Below, piece by piece: positions 11,242-22,683 of a stretch of 64,000 nt of DNA (position 1 is its first letter; each line of letters opens with the position of its first letter). Source of the DNA: Suillus spraguei (taxonomy: Eukaryota; Basidiomycota; Agaricomycetes; Boletales; Suillaceae); the NCBI GenBank assembly GCA_016800925.1, contig JABCPU010000165.1:1-64000 (forward strand), given 5' to 3'. Below the pieces are notes generated by a model. The model saw only the letters and a program-made list of their open reading frames with translations, was not told the origin of the DNA and did no database searches. The position numbers and the translations under genes were made by a program.

Positions 11242-11801
11242 GGTGGATTATGGCGATCCTTCACAGTAGTACTGTCTGAGGCTGATCGAGTGTCGAGAAT
11301 CGAGTCGGCGCCCCTGTTGATCCTTGTTTGTGTAGTGGATCGGTTCGATTTGCCGTTGTCGGCGGTCGCATGCATTTTTCAGAGTCCGCTGCATTTGTCA
11401 TCAGGTTCCGAAAACAACCTAGGTCAGTTGGGGGTCCTCGGGGCCCGAGGATCCCATCTACATACAATAACGCTGATGTGGCCGTTCCATCTTACCTTAC
11501 GGCCAATGTTCATTAATTTACGTCCACTGCTCAACAGTCTAAATATTCATGTATGCTGTTGACGTCTCTGGGTCGTTCATTCTATAACTTATCCACTGTA
11601 TCACAAATTCACTACTACCACAACAATCTCGCCTCCTGGACCTCATTCGCCCCTTCCACCAAACAAACGCTTCGACGCCACCATCTATACTATGCCGAAA
11701 TACTTGTATCATCGCGCCATGTAGTCTTCACACCATTAATAAAAATTGCATTGTATCATTCAAGCTCCGCTACTCTTGCAAGGTGCTCAGTTGGTCTCGA
11801 G
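11242..11801. other. Intergenic region upstream of SmD1
   Basis: It must contain the SmD1 promoter near its left end. I see no conserved gene. The open frame 11553-12071 runs across the left end of the transposon at 11804 and is therefore an accident. Confidence 0.4.
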
Positions 11802-11803
11802 TA

Positions 11804-11843
11804 CTATGCCTCACGGTGGAATCGTCACCCCCGAAAGTCGTCA
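11804..11843 (+). repeat. Left terminal inverted repeat of pogo-like element
   Basis: The sequence begins CTATGCCTCACGGTGGAATC and is matched in reverse complement at 14806-14845. A TA lies immediately outside. Confidence 0.85.
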
Positions 11844-12164
11844 GTCACACTTTTGTCACAGCAGTTCACTGCTGCCGCTTTCAAATTCCGCTCGGCAACG
11901 CCTAAAAAAAATTGTTACAGGTCAAAAATTATGATTGGTTGGTGTGACGTGGAGTATTGTAGGGGATGTGGTTGTAATTATAATGGCTGTATGGTGCAGG
12001 AAATGCTTCATGAGAATGAGAACTATGTGGTCCATGATGAGGCAAATGAACTTGATGCTGGTGTGAAGTAAAATGTCCGGAAAATTGCTGAGATGCTGGT
12101 ATGTTGCTGCGAGTTGGATGTACAGGAGGATTGTAAGGTATTTCATGGCGTGGATCAGGACTAT

Positions 12165-14555
12165 TTATGTTAGATGTTCGCGAGAAGAATAATGAGAGCT
12201 ATTGGCAGGTAGTGCTGGAATGGGTGGAATTTCAATGGGTGCAGCGCTGATGGTAGTTGAATTGTCAGTTGCTGATGTGGCGTTTCTCGCGCGCGTTCTG
12301 CCATTGCCAAACAGAGCTGAAAATCGTGGGTTGTTGGCCAGATGAGCATTAGGTGGGTCGGCAATGTACTCCTTGATTCTCGAAGTGAGAGTTGCAACGG
12401 TCCCCTCGCGAGAAAGCCCCAGAGCGCCAGCAATGGCGATAAAATCATCCTTGAGTCGATAAGAAGATAAGGCATCAAAGGTTTTCGTTGTGATGTCGTG
12501 CTCGATTCAAGTAAGTCGAGCGCTGTCATCAGCCTTTTTCTTGGCTTGCTTCTCGGCTTCGGCTTTCTCCTTCTCGCGTTGTTCTGCTTCATGTTTATTA
12601 AAATCTTCCTCGAGTTCGGGCAGTGTGACGAAGCGCGATCGTAATTTGACGGATTTCCTCGTCCGTTTCTTCTTCTGATTGGCCAGCTGTGTGTTTGACT
12701 CGGATAATGCTCGCTGCCCAAGCGTACAATGTGCGTTCGCAGATTGGAGCTGCGCGGTAAGCATTCGGATGATTTCAAGGAGTTTTTTATTGTCGTGATA
12801 CATCCGCTGAAGTTGGTTCCACAGTGCATCCTTGGATAAAGACATGGCATGGCTGTAAGGGGGCAGGAAAGGGACTGGGAGAGGTTCTGATAATGGTGAG
12901 GAAGACCGGGTGACATGAGTAGCAGATTCGTTGCTGTGCGTTGTTGAGGAGGATGCCAGTGGCTGGGGAGAAGATTGTATTGAGACGGGTGCAGCTGCTA
13001 GCTCCGGATCATCAGTTGTGGTCACGTCAGCGGTATTTTCTTCATCGGTCTCCTGTTCGTCTATGTCTATGCTCTCACCATCAGATTCCAGCTCAATGTC
13101 ACTGCCGTTTCCATCTTCCGAGTCCTCCGAGTCATTGCCGGGGATATAATCTTCATCAACATCCATTTCCGTGTCACTTGTGAAGGAAAACGGTGAGGAT
13201 GGAACTTCGGTAGGATAAGATGGTGGCATGTGGGCTTTGGATGATGACGCCATGCTTGGTGCAAAATCTCGCTCCGTGAAAACTGAAGGGTCAAGGGGGT
13301 ACAATCCAGTCTTTTTGAACGCGTTTTTGATGAGCTCGGGAGTGATGGCATTCTGGGTGGACATATATTCATGAATGAAATTGTAACGATCGATTTCGAT
13401 GCCCTCAGCGAGACATTTATCACAGTGCTTGGACCAGGCACGTTGCACAGATGAAAATACGCCCACATCAAGTGGCTGCATTTTATGGGTCACCTTCGAA
13501 GGGAATGCATGACAGATGACACCATGCTTATATGCGGCCCTCTTCATCTTGTCCGTTTCATGTGAGTCATGCCCATCATAGGTAAGAACAATGGGTTTTT
13601 CTGGATCGACACGGTGTTTCTCTGCGAAAGGAACAAAGAGTTCTGAGAACCACTTTTCGGCAATCTCACGATCTGTCCATCCTGATGGTGATGTCGAGAA
13701 GCTGTTTCATTAAGTTCACTAGATAAGACCACAGTAATCAGATGATCATGTTCACTCACCCTCCAACTTGATCTTTGAGATCTCGTAGGTCCGGAGGTGG
13801 CCCATCAGTAAGAACAAACCAGGGTGGCATTCTAACTCCTGCAGCAGAAATGCACTCGATAATTGTTACAAGCTCTAGGTTATCACTGTGCGTCCGGTAC
13901 CGATTCACATCCTCTCTAGCAAAGATGAACTTGCTTCCATCATTCTTCCTTCCACCCCCCATCTGATTACCCTTTTCATCCATATTCCAATGATGCTCTG
14001 GCGGAATGCCCTTATATTTGACCTCGAGCTGCTTCCGCATGTCAAAGAACTCCCCAATCGTAGCCTTGTTGAAGTTCTGGCTGTGCTTGGGATCTAGCCC
14101 ACGTGGTTTTGACATACAAAGAGCAGGGTGCCGGCGTAGAAAGCCATAGTGCCAGTTGTGTCCTGGATAATGACCAGTGAGATCAAAAACCTGAGCACGT
14201 AACTGCTTTGGGTGAAGAGGCTTGGCCATTGATGAATTAAGGTTGCACCAGTCGAGAATGGTCTGCTCTTGTGCAGGCGTGAGGATCTGCTGACCTACAT
14301 GTGCCTCGCGACGTGGTTTATGTTCCCCTGAGTACCGTTCACCCAAAGTTGTGCGAGGTATCTAGTTTGATAAAATCATGAGAGTTATTAAAACAGTGAC
14401 TCGGAGAGGGCAAAATACTAGCTTACATTATTGGCCAATGCGGCTTCTTTGATGGTCTTGTAGACCTTGGTTGTAATCCCCTGGATGGCAGTCTGGATCC
14501 GCTGCTCATAAGTGGGATCACGCGACTCTCGTGATTTGCCTTTTGGGCGAACCAT
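12165..14555 (-). pseudogene. DDE transposase, pogo/CENP-B type, with SAP-like C-terminus and one internal stop
   Basis: Three exons (14555-14427, 14361-13760, 13701-12165) join to exactly 756 codons. Residues 1-45 (YEQRIQTAIQGI...IKEAALANN) are a helix-turn-helix. A CENP-B/Tc5-type DNA-binding domain follows (LTPAQEQTILDWC, HYGFLRRHPAL). The DDE_1 catalytic core has acidic residues in NMDEKG, YDGHDSH and MQPLDVGVF. A Ser/Asp/Glu-rich linker and a Lys/Arg/Glu coiled segment come next. Then a short domain near residues 655-690 (LSSYRLKDDFIAIAGALGLS, REGTVATLTSRIKEYI) resembles a SAP DNA-binding fold. The only defect seen is an in-frame TGA at 12507-12509 (codon 642), just before the SAP-like part. 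It cuts or ends the protein; CGA-to-TGA is a plausible cause. The truncated protein still keeps all three catalytic acids. Confidence 0.82.
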
Positions 14556-14805
14556 GCCTGAATGTGTCAGCTCACTGAAAAGTCGTCACAGCCAGTCAAC
14601 AGCCAGTGGTAGTATTTTTTAGAACTCCGCCACGGCAGCGCTCGGCTGGCTGTCACCAGCGTGACTTTGATGGCTTTCAATGAACTTCACCGTTTCTTAA
14701 TAAAAATTGATCGTTCAACCTCGCAATGAAAGGTGCATGATAGAAACATCGACTCAAGTTCTGAATTGTGTGTAGAGGTAAGAATTGAGTGAGATATTTA
14801 GGTCG

Positions 14806-14845
14806 TGACGACTTTCGGGGGTGACGATTCCACCGTGAGGCATAG
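14806..14845 (-). repeat. Right terminal inverted repeat of pogo-like element
   Basis: Reverse complement of 11804-11843, with TA immediately outside at 14846-14847. Confidence 0.85.
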
Positions 14846-14847
14846 TA

Positions 14848-15515
14848 GTGATATACTGCGGACATGGTGAGAACTTGGAAGTGCGGCACTAGAAGATGGG
14901 GAACGAGCTCGACCTACTTCCATGGCTACTTATCTTCGATCCCACGTCTCAGTTTGGCCTGACTTCCGTGGTTTAGTTGGCGCATCCTCAGCGAAACCAC
15001 GTCCATTTATCCGACTGGTTCATCGTGCCAGTGAGTTGTAGCACAATTTATAAAATATAATTCAAAAACGTAATTCAAAATACAAAGAATGGGTGACTAT
15101 CCATAGGCTCAAATAATGCAGAATAAACGAGAATAGAATAAAAAAAACCATTTAAGGAAGTCGTGCCGCGATGCCGCTGTTCATTTGGGAAGAATTTGCA
15201 AAACATTATTTCCTTGACCCTCTTATAAACTCTAAATCTGTAAGGGGGCCCCCCCCTTACAGATTAATCCGACGGATTATATCTGTTTTAGGCCATTTTG
15301 GGCCACTAACTCCGCTGACTAATCTACAACTTAGGTTCCTTGCCTCACTTGTCTTTAGCTTTGGCAGTTGTTGCCTCATCATAATGTCTTTGAATATACA
15401 AATCTTAACTGCGGTCCGATACCTATGCTCCCTAGTGAAAATACTATTGAAGTTTTAAGATTTGTAACAGCAGAATTGTGCAGTCACATATCACTGCGAC
15501 CGGCCAGGCCATGAG
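14848..15515. other. Spacer between DNA transposon and gypsy copy A
   Basis: No gene is recognisable. The open frame 15171-15458 has no known motif. The stretch contains one strong hairpin at 15235-15265. Confidence 0.4.
15235..15265. repeat. Perfect 14-bp inverted repeat with 3-base loop
   Basis: AATCTGTAAGGGGG is followed by three C and then its exact reverse complement. It could form a very stable hairpin. It resembles two transposon ends joined head to head, or a remnant of a tiny foldback element. Nothing nearby identifies it. Confidence 0.6.
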
Positions 15516-15978
15516 TGTTATGAACTGGGGTGGCGTCACCAGCGACAGGGAAAAGACACAGATGGTCTGCTGGGAAGTTCTACAATGTCCAGAAGAGGAC
15601 AAGGAACGCGTTCTGAGTACGATCAAGGGTTTGGCCTCAAAGACAAGTCTAAGAGGTTCTACGAGAATAGAGACTAAGGCTAAGGAGTGCTTAGTCTTAG
15701 AGATGATTCAAGACGACTTAGGTTGGAGACCTAAGTGAAGGATATTCCAGGTAAAACCCAGTAAGATTAAAGTAAAGTATACAAGCGTAGTACAACATGC
15801 TTAAATAGACCAATATGTGCGCATGGACCGAGGGAGACGTGAGAATGTAAGTGCGTATCCAAACAAGGAAGGCAACTATAGTACAGATGCATTGAGCATA
15901 TGAGTCAGAGTCATGTGACATGATATACAAGTAAAGGAGACAAAGAGAAAATGAATAGGGGCACGTACGACTGTAACA
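15516..15978 (-). mobile_element. 3' LTR of gypsy copy A
   Basis: A 463 bp LTR starting TGTTATGAACTGGGG and ending GACTGTAACA. Copy A is on the minus strand, and its polypurine tract (AAAAAGGGGGTAA on the element strand) lies directly inside the LTR. The flanking bases at 15511-15515 are ATGAG; the matching duplication at the 5' end is lost with that end of the element. Confidence 0.85.
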
Positions 15979-16010
15979 TTACCCCCTTTTTACAGGTAAA
16001 GTCACCGACT

Positions 16011-17477
16011 TTACTCGCTCTGATTAGCATAGTAAACCAGATCGTCGCTATACTCGTAGTCCTCATCAGCGAACGACCCACTCCTCATGTACGCAGCTTC
16101 TTCAGCACTGGCTCATTGTTAGAGTCCCTCCTTTTCTCTGCTTGAATTTGTTCATTGTCAAGCTTTCGTTCCCAAGAACGAAGTGCGTTGTAGAATCCGT
16201 CATCTTTCCAGGTTAACGTAAAGGGGGAGTCCCGATTCGTCGAGGACAATAGATGGATAGATGGGTAGGTGACCAGTATCTGCAAATCCTACACTGGTAT
16301 TCTGCACAGTTCTTCTGTCGATGCCCAAGTAGTCCGCAGACACGGCATTTCATGTTTTCATCAGGATTGGAGGTGGATATACGTAATGGCGATGGTGAAA
16401 TAATGAGCTTGGGACTAGTGGATCTGGCGCGCTTCTTCCCCTTTTTCCGTTTCATACGCTTTAAGGCAATGGTGTTGTCGCACCTGAGCTGTGCCTGCTG
16501 GTCAGTGGTAAGAGTGTATGCTGATGTTGGGAGATCAGGGGTAGTTGCTCGTTCAGCAGCCGCAAGGAGTTCGTTAGAGGAGGAAGGGGAAGTTATACCG
16601 AAGTCCTTTACTAGGACTGGCAAAACAGGGTCCATTGGACCAAATGATGACGGAATGGACATTGGGGGGTGAATATGAAGGTCGCGAAGTCAAGGACCAA
16701 GTGCTACTAACTCAGCAACAGGGATTCCTAATCTTTTTGCGGCTTCACACTGCTCGTCCGTGCATGGTTCATATAACCATGCAGGGTGGTCGTGGGATAC
16801 GATAACAGGGGCGGTGAAGTAGATTGTTCAATGGGGGATGGGGTCCGTGGAGAAGCAAGATCCGCTTGAGTCTGCTGTAAATCAGTGATAGCTTCTTCGA
16901 CTAAATTTCTAGCCGCTCTTGTTTCTGCAACTGATTGCTGGATAGTTTCAACGACTGCATTGGTGAGTTCTCCAATTTCTTGGACAGCAGTGTATAAGCC
17001 AGTAAAGGCATCGAGGTTAGAATAAACGCGTGAAGAAGAGGGTGGAGGGACTGGAAGTGGATCCATATCTCTTTGTGGAGCGGGAGGTCGAGCAACACCT
17101 GCTCGTGTTTGGCCATGATGTGAATAGCTTCTTCAACATCGCTTTTAAAAGAACCGGGAAGCAACAGCATAGCATAAGAATGAATGCGTTTTTGTAGATG
17201 TAGGATATGCTGGCGGTACGTGATTTCTGTGGTCTCATTGATAGTGGTTTCAATGAGGGCAGTGGTATGAATGATATTAACGAGGAGTAAAGCGGGGAAG
17301 GCACCTCTTTCAGTGAGGATTCTTTCGATCTCGAGAGCGTGTCCTTCGCATAGAAGGGCGCTTCAATGTAGGAGGTGTTGTCATTTCAGTGGTAAGGGTT
17401 CCGTAGTTTTCTGTGTCGGAGTCGGAGTCATTGTTGGTGATAGTAATGGGGTTGATGTAAGCAGTAGGAAAAGACAT
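16011..17477 (-). pseudogene. Gypsy copy A ORF2 (post-pol zinc-knuckle protein)
   Basis: This frame starts at an ATG at 17477 (MSFPTAYINPITI), 56 nt after the pol stop at 17534, and ends with TAA at 16011. It is broken by frameshifts near 17000-17300. Recognisable blocks are a helical region resembling the other copies (..LHKEIW..), two Cys/His knuckles (CRVCGLLGHRQKNC and CRICRYWSPTHLSIYC), and an acidic tail (DEDYEYSDDLVYYANQSE). The knuckles and tail agree with copies B, C and D although the middle has diverged strongly. The role is unknown; zinc knuckles of this kind bind nucleic acid in Gag proteins. I know of no standard gypsy gene in this position with this structure. Confidence 0.7.
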
Positions 17478-17533
17478 TTCGAATAGTGATAGTTGATCAA
17501 GTGTGTTGTGCGATTTGATTGACTGAAGAATGA

Positions 17534-19106
17534 TCAGAGGGAGTGTTGCTTCTTATAAGCATTCAGGATTTGAGCGGAGTTCTTCAAGTTCTTTTCTGGG
17601 AGCCATTCGTTATCTCCCGATGAGTATCCTTTCCAGGAAACAAGATAGCGTCGGCGAGTGCCGATTCCTTTGTGAGAAAGAATTGCTTCTACTTCGTATT
17701 CTTCTTCTTCTTTGATGATGTCCGGTGGTGGTTCGGGGAAGTTGGGCCGTGTACGTCTGTTTCGCTATAGGATGATAAGACAGAAGCATGGAAAGTGGGA
17801 TGAATTTTCCATTGTGGTGGGAGCTTGAGCGTGAATGTGATGGGCGATAAGACATCAATGATCGGGAAAGGTCCATATCGCTTCGGCACAAGTTTCCGCA
17901 ATGGGAGTTTGAGTCTAAGATTAGTGGCAGATAGCCAGACCTTATCTCCGATCTTCCATGGAATGTACTTCTCTCCTCGGGATCGTTCAGCCATTGTCTG
18001 CATCGCAATGTTATGGCAGGCAATTGCTTCTTCTCTTATCTTCTGCAGGGATCGTACTCAATCTTCTGCTGCAGGGACGGATGAGTCGGGGATCAGGTGA
18101 GGGATGGCACGTGGTTCGTATCCCATCATGAGATAGAAAGGTGATGCATTCCTTGCATGTGTTTTCAGTGGTTGTGGACAAATTCGGCGATTGGTAGGTG
18201 TTCCACCCAATCTTCAGGATTATTGCGGCAATAGATACACAAGTATGTTTCTAGTTCTTGATTGAGCCTCTCAGTTTGGCCATCAGTCTGAGGGTGATAA
18301 GCCGTAGATGGGGTGATAACGTAGTCGAGAAGTCGGGCAAGCTCTTTTGAGAAGCGAGATAGGAATTGCAGACCTCGATCCAAGATGACTTTGTCATGGA
18401 GTCCAAATCGACGGTAGATGTGTTTCAAGAACAGTTTGGCAATGCCTTCAGAAGTGACAGTTTTCAAACAAGGGATAATAATTACCCCCTTTGTAAGGCC
18501 ATGGTCTACCACGACCATGATACTGTCAAAGCCTCCAGAGACAGGGAGGTCAGTGATTAGATTGACGGAGACCTGAGAAAAAGGTCGAGTCGCAGATGAG
18601 GGAATCGGGGTGAGCAGCGGTTGAATAGGATGTGTATCCGCTTTCATTTGCTGACAAAGGGCGCAACCCTCTACATATTTCCGAATATAGGAGCCCATAG
18701 CGGGCCACCAGGCTTCTCGTTTGACGAGTTATTCAGTTTTGAATCTACCGGGATGTCACGCAGTAGGATGATCATGATACCTTTTCAAGATATCGGGACG
18801 ATGTGCCGGCGGAATGTAGGAACGATTCTTAAAATAGAGGACATTATCCTCAATCTTCCAGTCAGAGAGTGCCGACTTCATAGGTGGAAGGCATACACCA
18901 TCAAGGGCATCGGATGCTGTTTTGAAGACAGGGTCGTCGAGGGGGTCAGAGGATGACAAAACATCCTTCAGGTCGGTGTCAATAAGACGAACAAATAGAG
19001 CGTCAGGGAGGAGAGTCTGGTCCTCATTATCGTCTTTGCCGGAGTCGTAGTCGGGCCGACGAGATAGTGCATCTGGTACTGCCAATTTGGTACCCGCAAT
19101 GTGACT
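17534..19106 (-). pseudogene. Gypsy copy A pol remnant: RNase H end, integrase, chromodomain
   Basis: On the minus strand, in order: the RNase H end (AGTKLAVPDALSRRPDYDSG), a damaged zinc-binding H-H-C-C region (YHDHPT...CALCQQMKADTH), the integrase core with LITDLPVS, LDRGLQF and YHPQTDGQTERLNQELE, a GPF-like module (KRYGPFPIIDVLSP) and a chromodomain near 17560-17700. The stop is at 17534. It is disabled by frameshifts and stops, including TGA at 18058-18060 where copy B has CGA. The upstream reverse transcriptase is absent; at 19107 the sequence changes abruptly into inverted repeat arm X1. Confidence 0.85.
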
Positions 19107-20175
19107 CAACTCAGTATCGCTACTCAGATGTGCGAGATAGAGTGTTGCTATCAACTTCTGAAGTCTCTCCCACTAAGCTACTCTGGCCTTAGATGGACTA
19201 AAGAGACAACACAAATATCAGAAACACAAGGACACTTAGCACCAACAAACTTTGAAAGAGAGAGAGAGACCAGTAATCAAAGAAAAAGAAGAAAAGAGAA
19301 AGATTCAAAAGAAACAGAAGCAAGGAAACAGACAACAGAGAAAGAAAAACAGAGAGGAAGATGATGAAAGAAACTAGAATGAATTTGTCAAAGAAAAAAA
19401 ATTTGTTGTCTTGCTGGTTGTCAGACACAGTGAGCTCAGGTCCATTTGAGCCAGTGAGCTCAAGGTAGTGCTATCTCACAGAGTAGACTTCCAATCTTAC
19501 TGTTGTTGACAATGTTGTTGACAGTGTGCTTGATAGTGCTGGTCACACTTCACTCTCAGTTATATTTCTGAGGGGGAGAAAATCTCTCTGTATTATTGAC
19601 AAAAAGGTGGGTATTATATAGACAAAATGAATGGCTATGCTACTGTTTTCCCACATTTTGTAGGGGTGCTGACCTACCCTATTTATTGAATATTGTCATA
19701 GTTGATTTGTAATATGCTCAAGGGTGTGAGAAAAAAGTCATGTGGGATATCAATGGCTATGCATAAATTTGAGATCAGGTGACTATTAGTGGCTATCCTA
19801 GGAGGAATATCAATTATGTAATGTTTGAAGCATAAATTTGCACTTTTTGTAGATGCATAGAGGTGACGCGAGTGAATCATAATGTGTTTCATGAGTTTTT
19901 CTGCAGGGTAACTCTATGTAATTATTTTGCTGGGGTCACCTGACATCTGTGGGAATCTTATGAAGTAGTTTCTGTAGCCAAACATACATAAATACTCCCA
20001 TGAAAAATGAATTAGAAATAATAAGCAAACTTTTACGAGCAACAAGAAACTTTTGATTCTGCATCATGGATTGATTTCTGAATAGAGGAACACTAAGCTA
20101 TTATAGTCCTGGTACTATTTGTCAGCTGCAGTAGTGTTTAGTCAGCCATGCACCAGACCAGTTTGGTGCATGTCA
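19107..20175 (-). repeat. Inverted repeat arm X1 (truncated copy of solo LTR X)
   Basis: This stretch is the reverse complement of 21081-22158 over about 1.07 kb, with very few differences. Both arms contain the same 76-codon Phe/Leu-rich frame (19198-19428 minus, 21836-22066 plus), a by-product of a T-rich tract. The inner end reads TGTCA, the reverse of the TGACA start of X2. The outer end stops abruptly in copy A RNase H, so it lacks the last 520 bases of X. Confidence 0.85.
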
Positions 20176-21080
20176 ATGTGTGAGGGGTGTATCCATGGAT
20201 ACTTCTTTGATGATTCTCATGCTAATTCTGTTGGTGTCATACTCCACAAAAAACTCTCCATCTCCAAGTTTGTAAGAAGAAATGTCGCATACTTCGGTGC
20301 ATGCCAAACATCCTGCATCATGTTGAATTGTTCATCGTCTTCGGTAGGTATCATGGGCATCATGGGTTCATCCTGATCAGGAATTTCTTCGACAGAAGGG
20401 GTAAACAACTTGGGTGGTATGAAGTACTTGGTTAACTTCAGAATATTATGAGCTCGTCCTCTGAGGTCGTCATCTGGTTTCCACTTTCCTTGTCATTGTC
20501 CCTCAGTTGGTCATTGTTCAATGGGTTGCGATGGAGGTGGTCGAGATTCTGGTTCTGACTTGTTCTTTCGTTTTTCTACACGAGGAATAGGTGATGGGGG
20601 GCGCTGTGGTATTTTTACTTGTGGGGAGGTTTCGTTGATTAGGAGTTGATCAGGGATGTCAATGGAAGGAGCAACGACGAGTTTCGGAAGTTTTGAATTT
20701 TGCCATTTCTTTGCATGGCAAAGGAAAGCAGGAGGTAGCCCGTTCTTCTTCTGATCTATATCCAAGTCTTGTTCAATTTCATCAGACTTCGCTGTTTGTG
20801 GGAGGGCGAGTGTTTCAGCAGCCCAATCTATACTTGGGTTCATGGCACGTAACCACAGGATTCCCAGAAGAATTTGATCTCTTCGTCTAAGTTTAGTGAT
20901 ATTGAACTTCCCATACATGGTTTGTTCATCAATCTTTACCACAAGGAGGCAGTAATGCATGATCGGCCCTCCTTTGATAAGAGTTCCATCTGCCATAGTA
21001 ACTTGAAATGGCTTTTTAATTTTTGCATGTGATTTGATGAAGTTTCACAAACTCCTCGGAGATGAACGTTCCTGCTGCGC
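20176..21080 (-). pseudogene. Gypsy gag-pol protease segment between the inverted arms
   Basis: The minus strand matches copy B from just after the protease active site (GTFISEEFVKLH region) to the protease/RT linker. The open frame 20511-20996 reads MADGTLIKGGPIMHYCLLVV and GKFNITKLRRRDQILLGILW. The block starts at GCAGCAGG, immediately after where the DSG triad would be, so the catalytic Asp is not included. It is flanked by X1 and X2 in opposite orientation and ends (CTCACAC) exactly where X2 has its other gypsy flank. Confidence 0.8.
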
Positions 21081-22679
21081 TGACACGCACCAAACTGGTC
21101 TGGTGCATGGCTGACTAAACACTACTGCAGCTGACAAATAGTACCAGGACTATAATAGCTTAGTGTTCCTCTATTCAGAAATCAATCCATGATGCAGAAT
21201 CAAAAGTTTCTTGTTGCTCGTAAAAGTTTGCTTATTATTTCTAATTCATTTTTCATGGGAGTATTTATGTATGTTTGGCTACAGAAACTACTTCATAAGA
21301 TTCCCACAGATGTCAGGTGACCCCAGCAAAATAATTACATAGAGTTATCCTGCAGAAAAACTCATGAAACACATTATGATTCACTCGCGTCACCTCTATG
21401 CATCTACAAAAAGTGCAAATTTATGCTTCAAACATTACATAATTGATATTCCTCCTAGGATAGCCACTAATAGTCACCTGATCTCAAATTTATGCATAGC
21501 CATTGATATCCCACATGACTTTTTCTCACACCCTTGAGCATATTACAAATCAACTATGACAATATTCAATAAATAGGGTAGGTCAGCACCCCTACAAAAT
21601 GTGGGAAAACAGTAGCATAGCCATTCATTTTGTCTATATAATACCCACCTTTTTGTCAATAATACAGAGAGATTTTCTCCCCCTCAGAAATATAACTGAG
21701 AGTGAAGTGTGACCAGCACTATCAAGCACACTGTCAACAACATTGTCAACAACAGTAAGATTGGAAGTCTACTCTGTGAGATAGCACTACCTTGAGCTCA
21801 CTGTGCTCAACAACTAGCAAGACCCTGAGCTCACTGTGTCTGACAACCAGCAAGACAACAAATTTTTTTTCTTTGACAAATTCATTCTAGTTTCTTTCAT
21901 CATCTTCCTCTCTGTTTTTCTTTCTCTGTTGTCTGTTTCCTTGCTTCTGTTTCTTTTGAATCTTTCTCTTTTCTTCTTTTTCTTTGATTACTGGTCTCTC
22001 TCTCTCTTTCAAAGTTTGTTGGTGCTAAGTGTCCTTGTGTTTCTGATATTTGTGTTGTCTCTTTAGTCCATCTAAGGCCAGAGTAGCTTAGTGGGAGAGA
22101 CTTTAGAGGTTGAGAGCAACACTCTATCTTGCACATCTGAGTAGTGATACTGAGTTAAGGTCTTCACTGACTGATAGACTCTAGTTATTGAAAGGGGACT
22201 TGGTATTGAAATCCAAGGACATCCATTCCTGTTATCTGCTTAATACTCATAGTGAGTTCCTTGGCAGCAGGTTCAATAGTAAGCTAGAAGATCTCTGGAG
22301 TAGTGACTAGTCTTGACTGGGGATTCTACCTGCTTGTCTGAGAAGGTGATTGTTGTAACTTCCCACAAATTGCAGTAGCACAATTATTGCAAAACACCTG
22401 CATTCCATTGGAGGGAGTAATTTGGCCAGTTACTTCTGTTTCTAAGTTTGTTTGACTTCTGTGTTTTTCTTTGAAGTTTAGTTGTTTCGAGAATCTTTGT
22501 CATTGTCCAAGAGTTTGCTGATCTCACAGAAGTGACTCATTTGCTGACCGTAGCCTGGGGAACATAAACTGCCACCCATACAACCACGTTATCAGTCATT
22601 GGTATTTGTCTGAATCACTGACCATGGAGATATTTGGTTTTATAGGTCTTTATTTATAGATCATCTATCTAAGAAGACA
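21081..22679 (+). mobile_element. Solo LTR X (1.6 kb), right arm of the inverted repeat
   Basis: It begins TGACACGCACC and ends AAGAAGACA, giving TG...CA ends. The right flank is ACGT (22680-22683). The equivalent left flank, now next to arm X1, is ACAT, consistent with a 4-bp duplication with one CG-to-CA change. It contains a TATA-like TCTATATAATACCC and long T/C-rich tracts. An imperfect palindrome (GCACCAAACTGGTCTGGTGC) lies at its very start. No internal coding region or second LTR is present. Identification as an LTR rests on the ends and the duplication only. Confidence 0.6.
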
Positions 22680-22683
22680 ACGT

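Larger units (their letters stand above)
11802..14847 (-). mobile_element. Pogo-like (Tc1/mariner superfamily) DNA transposon
   Basis: The element occupies 11804-14845 (3042 bp). Its ends are inverted repeats of about 40 bp starting CTATGCCTCACGGTGG, and TA dinucleotides flank it on both sides (11802-11803, 14846-14847). The TA duplication is the rule for this superfamily. One spliced transposase gene on the minus strand fills most of it. The inverted ends are nearly identical by eye, so the copy is fairly young. Confidence 0.85.

Noticed and set aside
11553..12071. 172-codon plus-strand ORF
   Set aside because: It runs across the left inverted repeat of the pogo-like element at 11804 and has no motif.
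19198..22066. Identical 76-codon hydrophobic ORFs at 19198-19428 (minus) and 21836-22066 (plus) as a small membrane protein
   Set aside because: The identity follows from the inverted repeat. The Phe/Leu content comes from a T-rich tract inside an LTR, and there is no sign of selection.
22070..22150. tRNA-like sequence (TAGCTTAGTGGGAGAG resembles a Pol III A box)
   Set aside because: No cloverleaf, no convincing B box and no acceptor stem could be drawn; the match is inside LTR X.
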